Assembly (NCBI RefSeq): GCF_026870175.2
Contig: NZ_CP113977.2
Coordinates: 1,116,001-1,180,000 of the forward strand
Direction of reading: 5' to 3'
DNA: 64,000 nucleotides
Origin: Flavobacterium aestivum
GTDB lineage: Bacteria > Bacteroidota > Bacteroidia > Flavobacteriales > Flavobacteriaceae
Part shown: positions 24,185 to 32,983 of the stretch, one piece after another
Layout: each line of letters opens with the position of its first letter
Position numbering within the stretch: the stretch's first letter is position 1
Translations under genes and position numbers: made by a program
The notes under the pieces: generated by a model
What the model was told of the DNA's origin: nothing
The model's input: the letters and a program-made list of their open reading frames with translations, nothing else
Databases searched by the model: none

Positions 24185-24305
24185 AAAGCAGTTTTTTTGA
24201 ATTTCTAGCTTTCGATATTAATGTAGATTTGGTTCTTGAAAAGCACAAATAATTCGTTATTTAGTCACTGTAATCATCTCTGCTTTTTCTTTAAAGACCA
24301 TTTAC

Positions 24306-24644
24306 TTATATGGCTTCTACAACTCTTGCAATATCTGGACCCATTGCTTTAGTAGTTATTGTTTGTACTACATATGCATATGGACCGTTTGAAGGTTTTT
24401 CTGCAATATAGGCACAATACCAGTTTGTCCCCCATGGTAAACCAGTGTTCCAGTTATGATTGTTTTGATCGTCCCAAGACCATTTTTTTGTTTTGTCCTG
24501 TGGATTTGAAGGGAAGTAACTAGTTTCATAAACATGAATTTGTCCTTGTTGTGCTCTAAAAGGAGCATTAGTACTCCATTTTATCCAAAGATTTCCTTGT
24601 GCTTCATATGGTTCTATTGTCCATTGAAATGTTGCTGTTGCCAT
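24306..24644 (-). CDS. Orphan Trp-rich protein of 112 residues
   Basis: A protein with eight tryptophans in 112 residues, most in the segment KKWSWDDQNNHNWNTGLPWGTNWYCAY (split as KKWSWDDQ and NWNTGLPWGTNWY). No signal peptide or membrane segment is present. The alternating pattern (ATATFQWTI, NLWIKWST, QIHVYE) suggests an all-beta fold. Trp-rich beta proteins of this size are often carbohydrate- or lipid-binding, like small lectins, but I do not recognise the family. The gene is flanked by non-coding DNA on both sides and points towards the M43 gene. It may be acquired, since no neighbour is functionally linked. Confidence 0.65.
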   Translation of the reverse strand: MATATFQWTIEPYEAQGNLWIKWSTNAPFRAQQGQIHVYETSYFPSNPQDKTKKWSWDDQNNHNWNTGLPWGTNWYCAYIAEKPSNGPYAYVVQTITTKAMGPDIARVVEAI

Positions 24645-25053
24645 AGTTATACGAATTAATTTCTCTTACTCTTTTTATTGTTTGGATTTTCAGATTGCTC
24701 CATTTTTGTATTTATTTATCGAAATACTTAACAAAGTTAATAGGGGTAATCGAAATTTTTATGAGTGAATCTACCCGATTTTCTATAGCGTAAAAATACT
24801 CGTCTCGTATTAATAGAATATACATTTATGATGATATTGATCTTGAATTCGTATCAATATTTTTCCAAGAATTTGAAGATTTGCTAAACTAGATTGATTT
24901 TTTCTAAATACAGTAGTACAAACGATTTGGTAATTATTAAACTTTACAGTAACGGGTGTTCAATAATTTCTAATATAGATAGAGGAGTATAAAAAATGGG
25001 TTTATTCTGAGCTTTGTAAAAGTCTTTTTTGGTTTTTATTTTGAGATATTATT
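24645..25053. other. Non-coding stretch with a possible gene remnant
   Basis: About 400 AT-rich bases. Near 24803-24890 a plus-strand frame reads KYSSRINRIYIYDDIDLEF then VSIFFQEFEDLLN and a stop. It has no start codon and a stop just upstream. It looks like the tail of a decayed gene, or chance. I see nothing else. Confidence 0.3.
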
Positions 25054-25503
25054 TTAATCAGGGTTTTTGTTTTTTTTCTTGGCAGGAAATAAATAATTGA
25101 ATTTTTTTAAGTTTGATTTCCTGGTTCGTCTATTTGGATTTGAGGCTACTTCGTTTAAAAATGCTATTTGTGGTTTTATCTGAGCTCTTTTTTTATCGAC
25201 ATCGGAGATGTAACTTTTTAAAAAGTGTTTCATACCACGTAACTGGTCTAATTCTATGGAATAAATTGTTTTTTTTCCGGAATTAGTAACCTGTAGTAGA
25301 TTAGCCTTTTTTAATTCCAGCAAATGTTTGGACACGGTAGATTGCGCCAATGGCAAAGCTGATACAATTTCTCCACAAGTGCAATTATCCTTTATGAGTA
25401 GCGTATTCATAATTTGCATACGTGCTGGATGCCCCAAAGCTTTAAAAAGAATTGCTAAATCATTAACGTCATCCTTAAACTCTTTCTTTTTAGTAGTCCC
25501 CAT
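25054..25503 (-). CDS. ArsR-family winged-helix regulator with a C-terminal basic tail
   Basis: A 149-residue repressor-like protein. The winged-helix domain (about 10-100) has the ArsR pattern: LAILFKALGHPARMQIMNTLL, then SALPLAQSTVSKHLLELKKANL and a wing GKKTIYSI. The helix before the recognition helix carries C-T-C (NCTCGEIV), a likely metal-binding pair as in ArsR/SmtB proteins. A C-terminal tail (RRTRKSNLKKFNYLFPAKKKNKN) is unusually basic. No resistance gene is adjacent: upstream is non-coding DNA and downstream the Trp-rich gene lies 400 bases away. It may control itself or a distant target. Confidence 0.85.
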   Translation of the reverse strand: MGTTKKKEFKDDVNDLAILFKALGHPARMQIMNTLLIKDNCTCGEIVSALPLAQSTVSKHLLELKKANLLQVTNSGKKTIYSIELDQLRGMKHFLKSYISDVDKKRAQIKPQIAFLNEVASNPNRRTRKSNLKKFNYLFPAKKKNKNPD

Positions 25504-25637
25504 TAGAATAGATCATTTAACTAATCGCAATTTAACGATAATACTTTAATACAGGATAATTATTGATGCTATTTATTAGCTCTTTAGTTATTGTGATTAT
25601 CGCACCATTGAGGTTACTATTTTTTATTTTTATTCAA

Positions 25638-25687
25638 TCAAAAAGCCCCACCAACTTCAATAGTATTGAAATTAGTGGGGCTTTTTT
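25638..25687. terminator. Terminator of the nuo operon
   Basis: A stem of about 20 bp (AAAAGCCCCAC... / ...GTGGGGCTTTT) flanked by A/T runs lies just past the nuoN stop and before the arsR promoter region, so it can end transcription from either side. Confidence 0.85.
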
Positions 25688-25701
25688 AGATGAAGTTATC
25701 T

Positions 25702-27072
25702 TTATGCTAGTAAATCCAGTACCAATGAAGGGAACATTCCCAAAACTACATTAAAAATAATAGCGATAATTGCCACAGCATAGATTAAGAAAGGTTTTCC
25801 TTTACGTACTTCATTTGGCTCTTTAGTGTACATAGCCAAAATCAATTTAAAGTAGTAACCAACACTTATAATTGAGTTAATAACAGCGAATATAACCACT
25901 ATTAAGTAACCTGATTGAATCGTTTGACTAAACAAAACTAATTTAGCAAAGAAACCTGCAAAAATTGGGATACCCGCCATAGAAAGTAAAGAACCAGTTA
26001 GTATAGCAGCTAATAATGGATTTGTTTTTCCTAATCCATGGAAGTTAACAATATCTTCGTTTTCTCTATTTTTGCAAACGTATAAGATTACACTAAAAGC
26101 AGCAATACCAGCTAATGAATAAGCTGAGGTATAATACAACAAGTTTCCTGCAGAAGTTGATAAACTAAGTAACGTCATCAACATAAATCCAGCATGTGAG
26201 ATTCCTGAAAAAGCCAACATACGTTTAACGTTTGCTTGTCTTAATGCCATAATATTACCAACAGTCATAGATGCAATTGAAACAATGACTACAACTATTT
26301 GGAATGAATAATTAATATCAGCATGTAAAGCAGTCAATAATTTATATAAAGTGGCAATGGCAACAACTTTTGCCAAAGTACTCATTAAAGCAGTTGTCAA
26401 GGCTGGAGAACCTTCGTAAACATCTGGTGCCCAAAAATGGAAAGGAACAGCAGCTATTTTAAATAACATTCCGATTGTTACTAATACGATTCCAATTGGG
26501 AACCAAATTGGTAATTCAGCAGATTGTGACATTTCGCTAATTTCTACTATGTCAAACGATCCCATAGCACCATAAATTAAACAAATACCAAAAAGTATGA
26601 TTCCAGATGCAAATGATCCCATCAAGAAATATTTCATTCCCGCTTCGTTACTTTTCACATTCATTCGGCTACTTGCAGCAAGAACATAAAGAGAAATAGA
26701 TAATATTTCGATTCCTAAAAAGAACATAGCCAGGTTTCCAAAAGTAACCATTGCAACTGCTCCAGATAAAAGGAATACTTTTATGGCAACATAATCAGAA
26801 AGTTTAGATTTATGGTTTTCGTAGAAATTATGGCTCAAAGCTACCAAGAATATGGTAAGTACAATGAATAAAGAAGAGAATGATACTGAAAATTTGTTTA
26901 CTATAAGCATATTGTTATAGTAATTCCCAGTAGTATTAAATTCAGAAACCGTAAGACCTAAAATGGCCAATAAACCAATAATTGTTATTGGAATAATTGC
27001 TTTTCTGAAATCAAAAATTTCAAATATAAGGCATAAAACACCTAATCCTATTATAGCTATTAATGTTGTCAT
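25702..27072 (-). CDS. nuoN: NADH-quinone oxidoreductase subunit N
   Basis: A 456-residue, roughly 14-segment inner-membrane subunit of the complex I pump arm. It resembles antiporter subunits. Typical features are the helix FFLGIEILSISLYVLAAS and the conserved K/H-containing helices around PFHFWAPDVYEGSP and NVKRMLAFSGISHAGFM. It is the last gene of the operon, 19 bases after nuoM, and is followed by a strong terminator. It works with NuoM and NuoL in proton movement. Confidence 0.96.
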   Translation of the reverse strand: MTTLIAIIGLGVLCLIFEIFDFRKAIIPITIIGLLAILGLTVSEFNTTGNYYNNMLIVNKFSVSFSSLFIVLTIFLVALSHNFYENHKSKLSDYVAIKVFLLSGAVAMVTFGNLAMFFLGIEILSISLYVLAASSRMNVKSNEAGMKYFLMGSFASGIILFGICLIYGAMGSFDIVEISEMSQSAELPIWFPIGIVLVTIGMLFKIAAVPFHFWAPDVYEGSPALTTALMSTLAKVVAIATLYKLLTALHADINYSFQIVVVIVSIASMTVGNIMALRQANVKRMLAFSGISHAGFMLMTLLSLSTSAGNLLYYTSAYSLAGIAAFSVILYVCKNRENEDIVNFHGLGKTNPLLAAILTGSLLSMAGIPIFAGFFAKLVLFSQTIQSGYLIVVIFAVINSIISVGYYFKLILAMYTKEPNEVRKGKPFLIYAVAIIAIIFNVVLGMFPSLVLDLLA

Positions 27073-27091
27073 TTATATTATGCTTTTTTAC

Positions 27092-28534
27092 TTAATTGTA
27101 TTTATTAATAGTGTTTAAAATAGTTTCAAGACTTGGTGTAATCAAATCATTGATTGGTTTAGGATACATACCAAAGAAGAATAAAACACCAATGATTATT
27201 ACCATTGTCAAACCTTCAGAGAAAGTAACATCGGCAAATAGTTTAGAATTGGTTTCTCCAAGCATTACATGTTGAAACATTTTTAGCATGTAATAAGCTC
27301 CTAAAATAATAGTGGTACCACCTAAAATAGCTAACCAAATATTAATTTGTGAAAGGCTATATAGAACCGTAAATTCTCCAACAAAGTTAAAAGTAGTTGG
27401 TAAAGCTACAGAAGCCAATACCAAAATTAAAAACATAGAAGTAAATTTTGGTGATTGTGAGCGAATTCCACCCATCTCAGCAATAAGTCTGGTTTCGTAT
27501 CTTCTAAAAATGATTTCAGCAGCAAAGAACAAACCGACTACTACAAATCCGTGAGCAATCATTTGTAAAACAGCTCCTCTAAAACCATCAAGAGTTAGAG
27601 TATATGTTCCTGCAGCAATTAATCCAACGTGAGCAAGAGAAGAATAAGCTAATAGTTTTTTCAAGTCTCTTTGTCTCAAAGCTACTATAGAACCATAAAT
27701 AACACCAGCAATACCTATCCCGATGAATACGAACATGTAATCTTTAGCAGCTAATGGTGTAAGAGGTAATTGCCAACGGATAACGCTATACAATCCCATC
27801 TTTAGCATAATACCAGACAAAAGCATGGTTCCAACAGTTGGAGCTTTTTGGTATACATTTGCTTGCCATGTGTGAAAAGGAATTAATGGAATCTTAATGG
27901 CATAAGCTAAAAAGAAAGCTGTAAAAATCCATTTTTGTTCCGCTATAGTTAAGTTTAATTTGTATAAATCTTCAATTAAGAAACTTCCAGCTTTTAGGTA
28001 TAAATAAACAAATGCAATAAGCATGAATAAAGAACCGGCAAGGGTATAGATAAAGAATTTAACTACTGCTTTTTTACGTTCTTCAGCATCACCATTACCC
28101 CAAATCAAGGCAATGAAATAAATAGGGATTAATGATAATTCCCAGAAGATGTAGTATAAAAGACCATCACTTGCTAAAAATGTTCCTACCATAGCAAAAG
28201 ACATAAACAAAATCAAGGCATAAAATGCTTTTGAATTTTTATGGTCATTCCCAAAAGAAGAAAATATAATTATGGCAGTCAATGCTGTTGTCAATAAAAG
28301 CATTGCTATAGATAAACCATCTGCTTTTAATGCAAATGAAATATTAGGTTGTGTAATCCATCGGTTGATAAAACTAATGTTTTCACCCAAATTAAAATGA
28401 TTCAACAATACAATTGAGCAACCGAATGAGGCTAACCCGAAAAACAACGCCACTTTTGAAGCGAGTTTATCACCAGCTAAATAGGTTGCAAATGCGCCAA
28501 CTAAAAGGATGATTAATATGAGAGATACATTCAT
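27092..28534 (-). CDS. nuoM: NADH-quinone oxidoreductase subunit M
   Basis: A 480-residue antiporter-like membrane subunit of complex I. Characteristic segments are FFIYTLAGSLFMLIAF, IPFHTWQANVYQKAP and LKKLLAYSSLAHVGLIAAG, the last two carrying His and Lys residues of the proton path. The Glu-containing TM5 helix (YYIFWELSLIPIYFI) is present. It lies between nuoL and nuoN with gaps of 9 and 19 bases. The length is normal for the family. Confidence 0.96.
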   Translation of the reverse strand: MNVSLILIILLVGAFATYLAGDKLASKVALFFGLASFGCSIVLLNHFNLGENISFINRWITQPNISFALKADGLSIAMLLLTTALTAIIIFSSFGNDHKNSKAFYALILFMSFAMVGTFLASDGLLYYIFWELSLIPIYFIALIWGNGDAEERKKAVVKFFIYTLAGSLFMLIAFVYLYLKAGSFLIEDLYKLNLTIAEQKWIFTAFFLAYAIKIPLIPFHTWQANVYQKAPTVGTMLLSGIMLKMGLYSVIRWQLPLTPLAAKDYMFVFIGIGIAGVIYGSIVALRQRDLKKLLAYSSLAHVGLIAAGTYTLTLDGFRGAVLQMIAHGFVVVGLFFAAEIIFRRYETRLIAEMGGIRSQSPKFTSMFLILVLASVALPTTFNFVGEFTVLYSLSQINIWLAILGGTTIILGAYYMLKMFQHVMLGETNSKLFADVTFSEGLTMVIIIGVLFFFGMYPKPINDLITPSLETILNTINKYN

Positions 28535-28543
28535 AGTATAAAA

Positions 28544-30430
28544 TTATTGAGCTAGAAATAAATAAGAAACAATGGCACACATGCCTAAAACAAAAGCAAA
28601 TAGGTATAGTCCAACACTTCCATTCTGCAATTTTTTACCTTGAAAACTTAATTCATTGGTTACTTTTCCTAATCCAAAAACTAGGGACGAAATTCCTGTT
28701 TCTACATAGTCTCTAAAGAATCTTGATAAAACATTTACAGAAGAAACAAAAATAGAATCATACAATTCATCAACATAGTATTTGTTGTAAAGTACTTTTG
28801 AAAATCCTGTTATTTGAGCATCTTCACTCGGTACAGTGTTTTGTTTAATATATTTAGCGTATGCAATTGCTATTCCCACTAATCCACCAATCACGGCAAT
28901 CGCCATTAATGTATATTCAGTTGCTCCTAAATGGTGTTCAGCTTCCACTTTCGTGAAAAGAGGGGCTAAATACTCATTCAACCAACTATTACCTGGTAAA
29001 CTAATTGCGCCTCCAACAGTTGCTAAAATTGCCAAAACTATCAAAGGGAAAGTGATCAATGATGGACTTTCATGTAAATGATGTTTTTGTTCCTCAGTTC
29101 CTCTAAAATCACTAAAGAATGTTAAGAACATCAATCTAAACATATAGAAAGCAGTCATTATTGAAGCTACAGAAGCTACAACCCAAAGTGGAATGTTATG
29201 GTGGAAAGCAACCATCAAAATTTCATCTTTTGAGAAAAATCCTGAAAACAATGGAACTCCAGAAATAGCAAGTGAAGCAATAAGCATGGTCCAGAACGTA
29301 ATTGGCATTGCTTTTTTCAAACCACCCATTTTACGCATATCTTGTTCTCCATGTAAACCGTGAATTACAGATCCAGATCCTAAGAATAAACAAGCTTTGA
29401 AGAAAGCGTGTGTGATTACGTGAAAAACAGCTACCTCATAAGCGCCAAATCCTAAAGCCAAGAACATTAATCCCAATTGAGAAACAGTAGAGTAGGCCAA
29501 TACTTTTTTGATATCGTTTTGAACCAATCCTATTGTAGCAGCTACTAATGCAGTTATAGCACCAATTACAGCTATTATGTTTTGAACGTATGGAGTTAAA
29601 TCGAATATAAAGTTTAATCGGGTTACCATAAAAATACCAGCTGTTACCATCGTAGCAGCGTGGATCAGAGCTGAAACTGGTGTAGGACCAGCCATCGCAT
29701 CAGGCAACCATGTGTATAAAGGAATTTGAGCAGATTTTCCACAAGCTCCAATGAACAATGACAAAGCAGCTATGCTTAACCAAAGAGTGTCAAGATTTTT
29801 AGCTCCTGCGATTGCTGTTTTCAAAGTCGCAAAATCCAAAGTTGAGAATAAGTTACCTAAAATAAAAATTCCAATTAATAAACCTAAATCTCCAATTCTG
29901 TTCATAATGAATGCTTTTTTTGCAGCATCATTATAATCTTGGTTTTTATACCAAAACCCAATTAATAAGTAAGAACAAAGACCAACACCTTCCCAACCAA
30001 TGAACATTACCAATAAGTTGTTTCCAACTACAAGTGTGATCATAAAGAAGATAAAAAGGTTTAAGTAAGCAAAGAAAGAATGCATTTTCTCATCATCATG
30101 CATGTAGCTAATCGAGTATAAATGAATCAAAGATCCAATACCAGTTACAAACATTAACCATAAAACAGACAATTGATCTAATAAGAATCCAAAGTTTACT
30201 TTGAAATTGCTAATTTGTATCCAATCAAATAAAACAATATTGATAGGTTGTTTGCTTTGATTGATTTGCATAAAAAAGCAAACCGTAACAATAAATGAAA
30301 CTACTACAGATAGTGTTCCTATAATTCCAGAAAGAGACTTTCCTAAAGTTTTTCCAAAAAAAACATTGATTAAAAATCCTAAAAAAGGAGCTAATACTAA
30401 GACTAAAGCTAAATTGGTATCCATTGCCAT
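28544..30430 (-). CDS. nuoL: NADH-quinone oxidoreductase subunit L
   Basis: A 628-residue antiporter-like subunit at the distal end of the complex I membrane arm, with the long C-terminal lateral helix that braces the arm. Family motifs are FIGWEGVGLCSYLLIGFW, the helix QIPLYTWLPDAMAGPTPVSALIHAATMV and the H/K-rich VFHVITHAFFKACLFLGSGSVIH. The ATG directly follows the nuoK stop. The C-terminus after about residue 480 is variable and contains the amphipathic lateral helix. Confidence 0.96.
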   Translation of the reverse strand: MAMDTNLALVLVLAPFLGFLINVFFGKTLGKSLSGIIGTLSVVVSFIVTVCFFMQINQSKQPINIVLFDWIQISNFKVNFGFLLDQLSVLWLMFVTGIGSLIHLYSISYMHDDEKMHSFFAYLNLFIFFMITLVVGNNLLVMFIGWEGVGLCSYLLIGFWYKNQDYNDAAKKAFIMNRIGDLGLLIGIFILGNLFSTLDFATLKTAIAGAKNLDTLWLSIAALSLFIGACGKSAQIPLYTWLPDAMAGPTPVSALIHAATMVTAGIFMVTRLNFIFDLTPYVQNIIAVIGAITALVAATIGLVQNDIKKVLAYSTVSQLGLMFLALGFGAYEVAVFHVITHAFFKACLFLGSGSVIHGLHGEQDMRKMGGLKKAMPITFWTMLIASLAISGVPLFSGFFSKDEILMVAFHHNIPLWVVASVASIMTAFYMFRLMFLTFFSDFRGTEEQKHHLHESPSLITFPLIVLAILATVGGAISLPGNSWLNEYLAPLFTKVEAEHHLGATEYTLMAIAVIGGLVGIAIAYAKYIKQNTVPSEDAQITGFSKVLYNKYYVDELYDSIFVSSVNVLSRFFRDYVETGISSLVFGLGKVTNELSFQGKKLQNGSVGLYLFAFVLGMCAIVSYLFLAQ

Positions 30431-30751
30431 TTATCCTTTTAAGTTTTTTAAATTATCGATACTAATTGATCCGATGTTTCTAAATATCGATACTAATATT
30501 GCCAATCCTACGGCAACTTCAGCAGCAGCAACGGCCATCGAGAAGAATACGAATACTTGCCCTTGTGCATCCTGATGGTAAGTAGAGAATGCAACAAATA
30601 ATAAGTTTACGGCATTCAGCATGATTTCAATAGACATGAAAACAATAATGGCATTCCTTCTGTACAAAACTCCAAAAATACCGATACAAAAAAGCGTTAC
30701 GCTTAGGAAGATATAGTTCTCTATACCAATCTGAGTTAAAATATTGTTCAT
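30431..30751 (-). CDS. nuoK: NADH-quinone oxidoreductase subunit K
   Basis: A 106-residue, three-helix membrane subunit next to NuoJ. Two buried glutamates are visible in the helices [14 protein letters not shown] and [13 protein letters not shown], as needed for proton coupling. The start codon overlaps the nuoJ stop by one base. The length is typical. Confidence 0.96.
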   Translation of the reverse strand: MNNILTQIGIENYIFLSVTLFCIGIFGVLYRRNAIIVFMSIEIMLNAVNLLFVAFSTYHQDAQGQVFVFFSMAVAAAEVAVGLAILVSIFRNIGSISIDNLKNLKG

Positions 30752-31260
30752 TATTTTTCTAGTTTTTCTTTTTTAGACAATAATACCGCACCAATCATGG
30801 CAACCAAAAGTAGGATAGAAGCAAATTCAAAAGGAACCATATATTCGTTCAATAATACTTTACCCAAAACTTTAATTGATTGGTAGTCTTCGCCAGTATA
30901 ATCATATTCTACAATAGGTTTAGAATCAATAAAGATTTTGATTAAAACTAAACAAACCAAACAGAAAGAAACAATTGCCCCCAATCTGGTAAATCTAGGT
31001 TTGTGTACTTCATCTTTTTCGTTGAGATTCATCAACATGATTGTAAATAGGAATAAAATCATGATAGCACCAGAATAGACAATTACGTGTACAATGGCCA
31101 AAAATTGAGAGTTTAGCAATAAATAATGTCCAGCTATTGAGAAAAAACAAATCACTAAGTAAATAGCGCTATGTATTGGGTTTCTGCTAAAAATAGTTAA
31201 AAAGGCAGTAGATAAAGTGATAGCTGCCAATACGCAAAATATAATAATTACTGTTGACAT
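30751..31260 (-). CDS. nuoJ: NADH-quinone oxidoreductase subunit J
   Basis: A 169-residue membrane subunit with five helices. The TM3 segment containing the pi-bulge and Tyr is seen in [25 protein letters not shown]. The start overlaps the nuoI stop by one base, so it is coupled to the iron-sulfur subunit. It forms part of the quinone-chamber side of the membrane arm. Confidence 0.96.
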   Translation of the reverse strand: MSTVIIIFCVLAAITLSTAFLTIFSRNPIHSAIYLVICFFSIAGHYLLLNSQFLAIVHVIVYSGAIMILFLFTIMLMNLNEKDEVHKPRFTRLGAIVSFCLVCLVLIKIFIDSKPIVEYDYTGEDYQSIKVLGKVLLNEYMVPFEFASILLLVAMIGAVLLSKKEKLEK

Positions 31261-31805
31261 TAGTTAGCGTTTTTAAGTTGAGCATTTTTCATAGCCATTT
31301 CCAATGGCATAACTAGTTTGTCTTTTCCGAAAATAAAATCTTCTCTGTCATATTGAGAAGGAACTAATTCTTTAGAAATCGTCAAGTAAATTGCATCTTT
31401 CGGACAAGCCTCTTCACACAATCCACAAAAAATACAACGCAACATATTGATTTCATATATTTCGGCATATTTTTCTTCTCTGTACAAATGCATTTCGTCA
31501 GCTTTACGCTCACCCGCTTTCATTGTAATCGCTTCTGCAGGGCATGACAATGCACAAAGACCACAGGCAGTACAGTTTTCTCTACCTTGCTCATCGCGTT
31601 TCAACATATGTCTACCACGATAAACCGGACTCATTTCACGTACTTGTTCTGGGTATTGAACGGTAACTTTTTTTCTAAACAAATGCTTCAATGTAATCAT
31701 CAAGCCTTTGAAAATTGCTACAAGATACAAGCGTTCCAAAAAAGTCATCTCTTTATTGGAGACCACTTTTTTTCTTCCCGATAAGGATATAGTTTCTATT
31801 GACAT
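31260..31805 (-). CDS. nuoI: NADH-quinone oxidoreductase subunit I (two 4Fe-4S clusters)
   Basis: A 181-residue peripheral-arm subunit that carries clusters N6a and N6b. The two ferredoxin motifs are CTACGLCALSCP and CIFCGLCEEACP. An N-terminal amphipathic helix touches the membrane. The gene starts just after a dispersed palindromic repeat that separates it from nuoH by 122 bases, the only long gap in this half of the operon. It is coupled to nuoJ downstream. Confidence 0.97.
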   Translation of the reverse strand: MSIETISLSGRKKVVSNKEMTFLERLYLVAIFKGLMITLKHLFRKKVTVQYPEQVREMSPVYRGRHMLKRDEQGRENCTACGLCALSCPAEAITMKAGERKADEMHLYREEKYAEIYEINMLRCIFCGLCEEACPKDAIYLTISKELVPSQYDREDFIFGKDKLVMPLEMAMKNAQLKNAN

Positions 31806-31822
31806 TTTTTATTTTTTATTTG

Positions 31823-31915
31823 TAGCTAATCCTGCTATTCGTTGCAATCTTTTATGTTTTAAAGGAAAACATAAAAGGATTTCCACTTCTATCAGGGCTA
31901 GTCCCGTTAACTATT
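31823..31915 (+). repeat. Dispersed palindromic repeat, copy 2, inside the nuo operon
   Basis: The element has the same conserved flanks as the copy at 20345 (CCTGCTATTCGTTGCAATC on the left, AAAGGATTTCCACTTC then ATCAGGGCTAGT on the right), with a different central stem (CTTTTATGTTTT / AAAACATAAAAG). It lies between nuoH and nuoI, so it is transcribed as an antisense hairpin within the operon mRNA. Confidence 0.75.
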
Positions 31916-31927
31916 GGGATTTGTGTT

Positions 31928-32980
31928 TTAAAATCCTAAATAAGCTGCTATTTCACTTCTCAAAAGTACAACTCCGGTAATCATAATATTAATGATAGAT
32001 AGCGGAATTAATATTCTCCAACCCAAATGCATCAATTGATCGTATCTGAATCTCGGAATAGTCCAACGAACCCACATGTATAAGAAAATGAAACCACATA
32101 ATTTTGCAAACAAAACTATCATTCCAATTACATTGGCAGTATTTACACCCCAGTTTTCAACTGCCCATTGCATTCCTGGATAATTATATCCTCCAAAGAA
32201 TAAAACAGCCAAAATGGTAGAAGAAACAAACATATTCGCATATTCAGCGAATAGATAGAATCCCATTTTCATAGATGAATATTCCGTATGGTATCCTCCA
32301 ATTAATTCAGATTCACATTCTGCTAAGTCAAAAGGAGTTCTGTTTGTTTCTGCAAAAGCACAAATCAAAAAGATTAAAAAGGATAAAGGCTGGTAAAAAA
32401 CATTCCAATTCATCCCTGCTTGTTGCTCTGATATTTCTTTTAAGCTCAAAGTACCAGTCATCATTAATAATGCGATTACAGATAATCCCATGGCAACTTC
32501 ATAAGAAACCATCTGAGAGGCAGCTCTAATGGCACCCAATAAAGAGAATTTATTGTTAGATGCCCATCCACCAATCATGATTCCGTATACACCAAGAGAA
32601 ATAACTCCAAAAACATATAATAAGGCAACATCAATATCTGTAGCCTGTAAAATAATATCTCTGCCAAATAAATGTAATTTGTCTCCCCAAGGAATAACTG
32701 CACTGGTCATCAAAGCAGTACTCATGGCAATAGCAGGTCCTACAACAAATAAAAATTTATTAGGGGTATTTGGGAAAAATTCTTCTTTTGAAAATAATTT
32801 TAAACCATCGGCAAGAGGTTGTAATAAACCCCATGGTCCAGCTCTATTAGGACCAATCCTATCTTGCAACCAAGCAGCCACTTTACGTTCTGCCCAAGTA
32901 GAATACATTGCCATCAACATAGTAACAGCAAAAACAATTACGATAACAACGCTTTTTTCTATAATAAATGCACTTTCCAT
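31928..32980 (-). CDS. nuoH: NADH-quinone oxidoreductase subunit H
   Basis: A 350-residue membrane subunit that joins the peripheral and membrane arms and forms the quinone chamber. Characteristic segments are RIGPNRAGPWGLLQPLADG, the long loop with AETNRTPFDLAECESELIGGYHTEYS, and WVRWTIPRFRYDQLMHLGWR near the C-terminus. The acidic loop residues (E/D-rich) are conserved in this family. It follows nuoG by three bases. Confidence 0.97.
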   Translation of the reverse strand: MESAFIIEKSVVIVIVFAVTMLMAMYSTWAERKVAAWLQDRIGPNRAGPWGLLQPLADGLKLFSKEEFFPNTPNKFLFVVGPAIAMSTALMTSAVIPWGDKLHLFGRDIILQATDIDVALLYVFGVISLGVYGIMIGGWASNNKFSLLGAIRAASQMVSYEVAMGLSVIALLMMTGTLSLKEISEQQAGMNWNVFYQPLSFLIFLICAFAETNRTPFDLAECESELIGGYHTEYSSMKMGFYLFAEYANMFVSSTILAVLFFGGYNYPGMQWAVENWGVNTANVIGMIVLFAKLCGFIFLYMWVRWTIPRFRYDQLMHLGWRILIPLSIINIMITGVVLLRSEIAAYLGF

Positions 32981-32983
32981 TTC

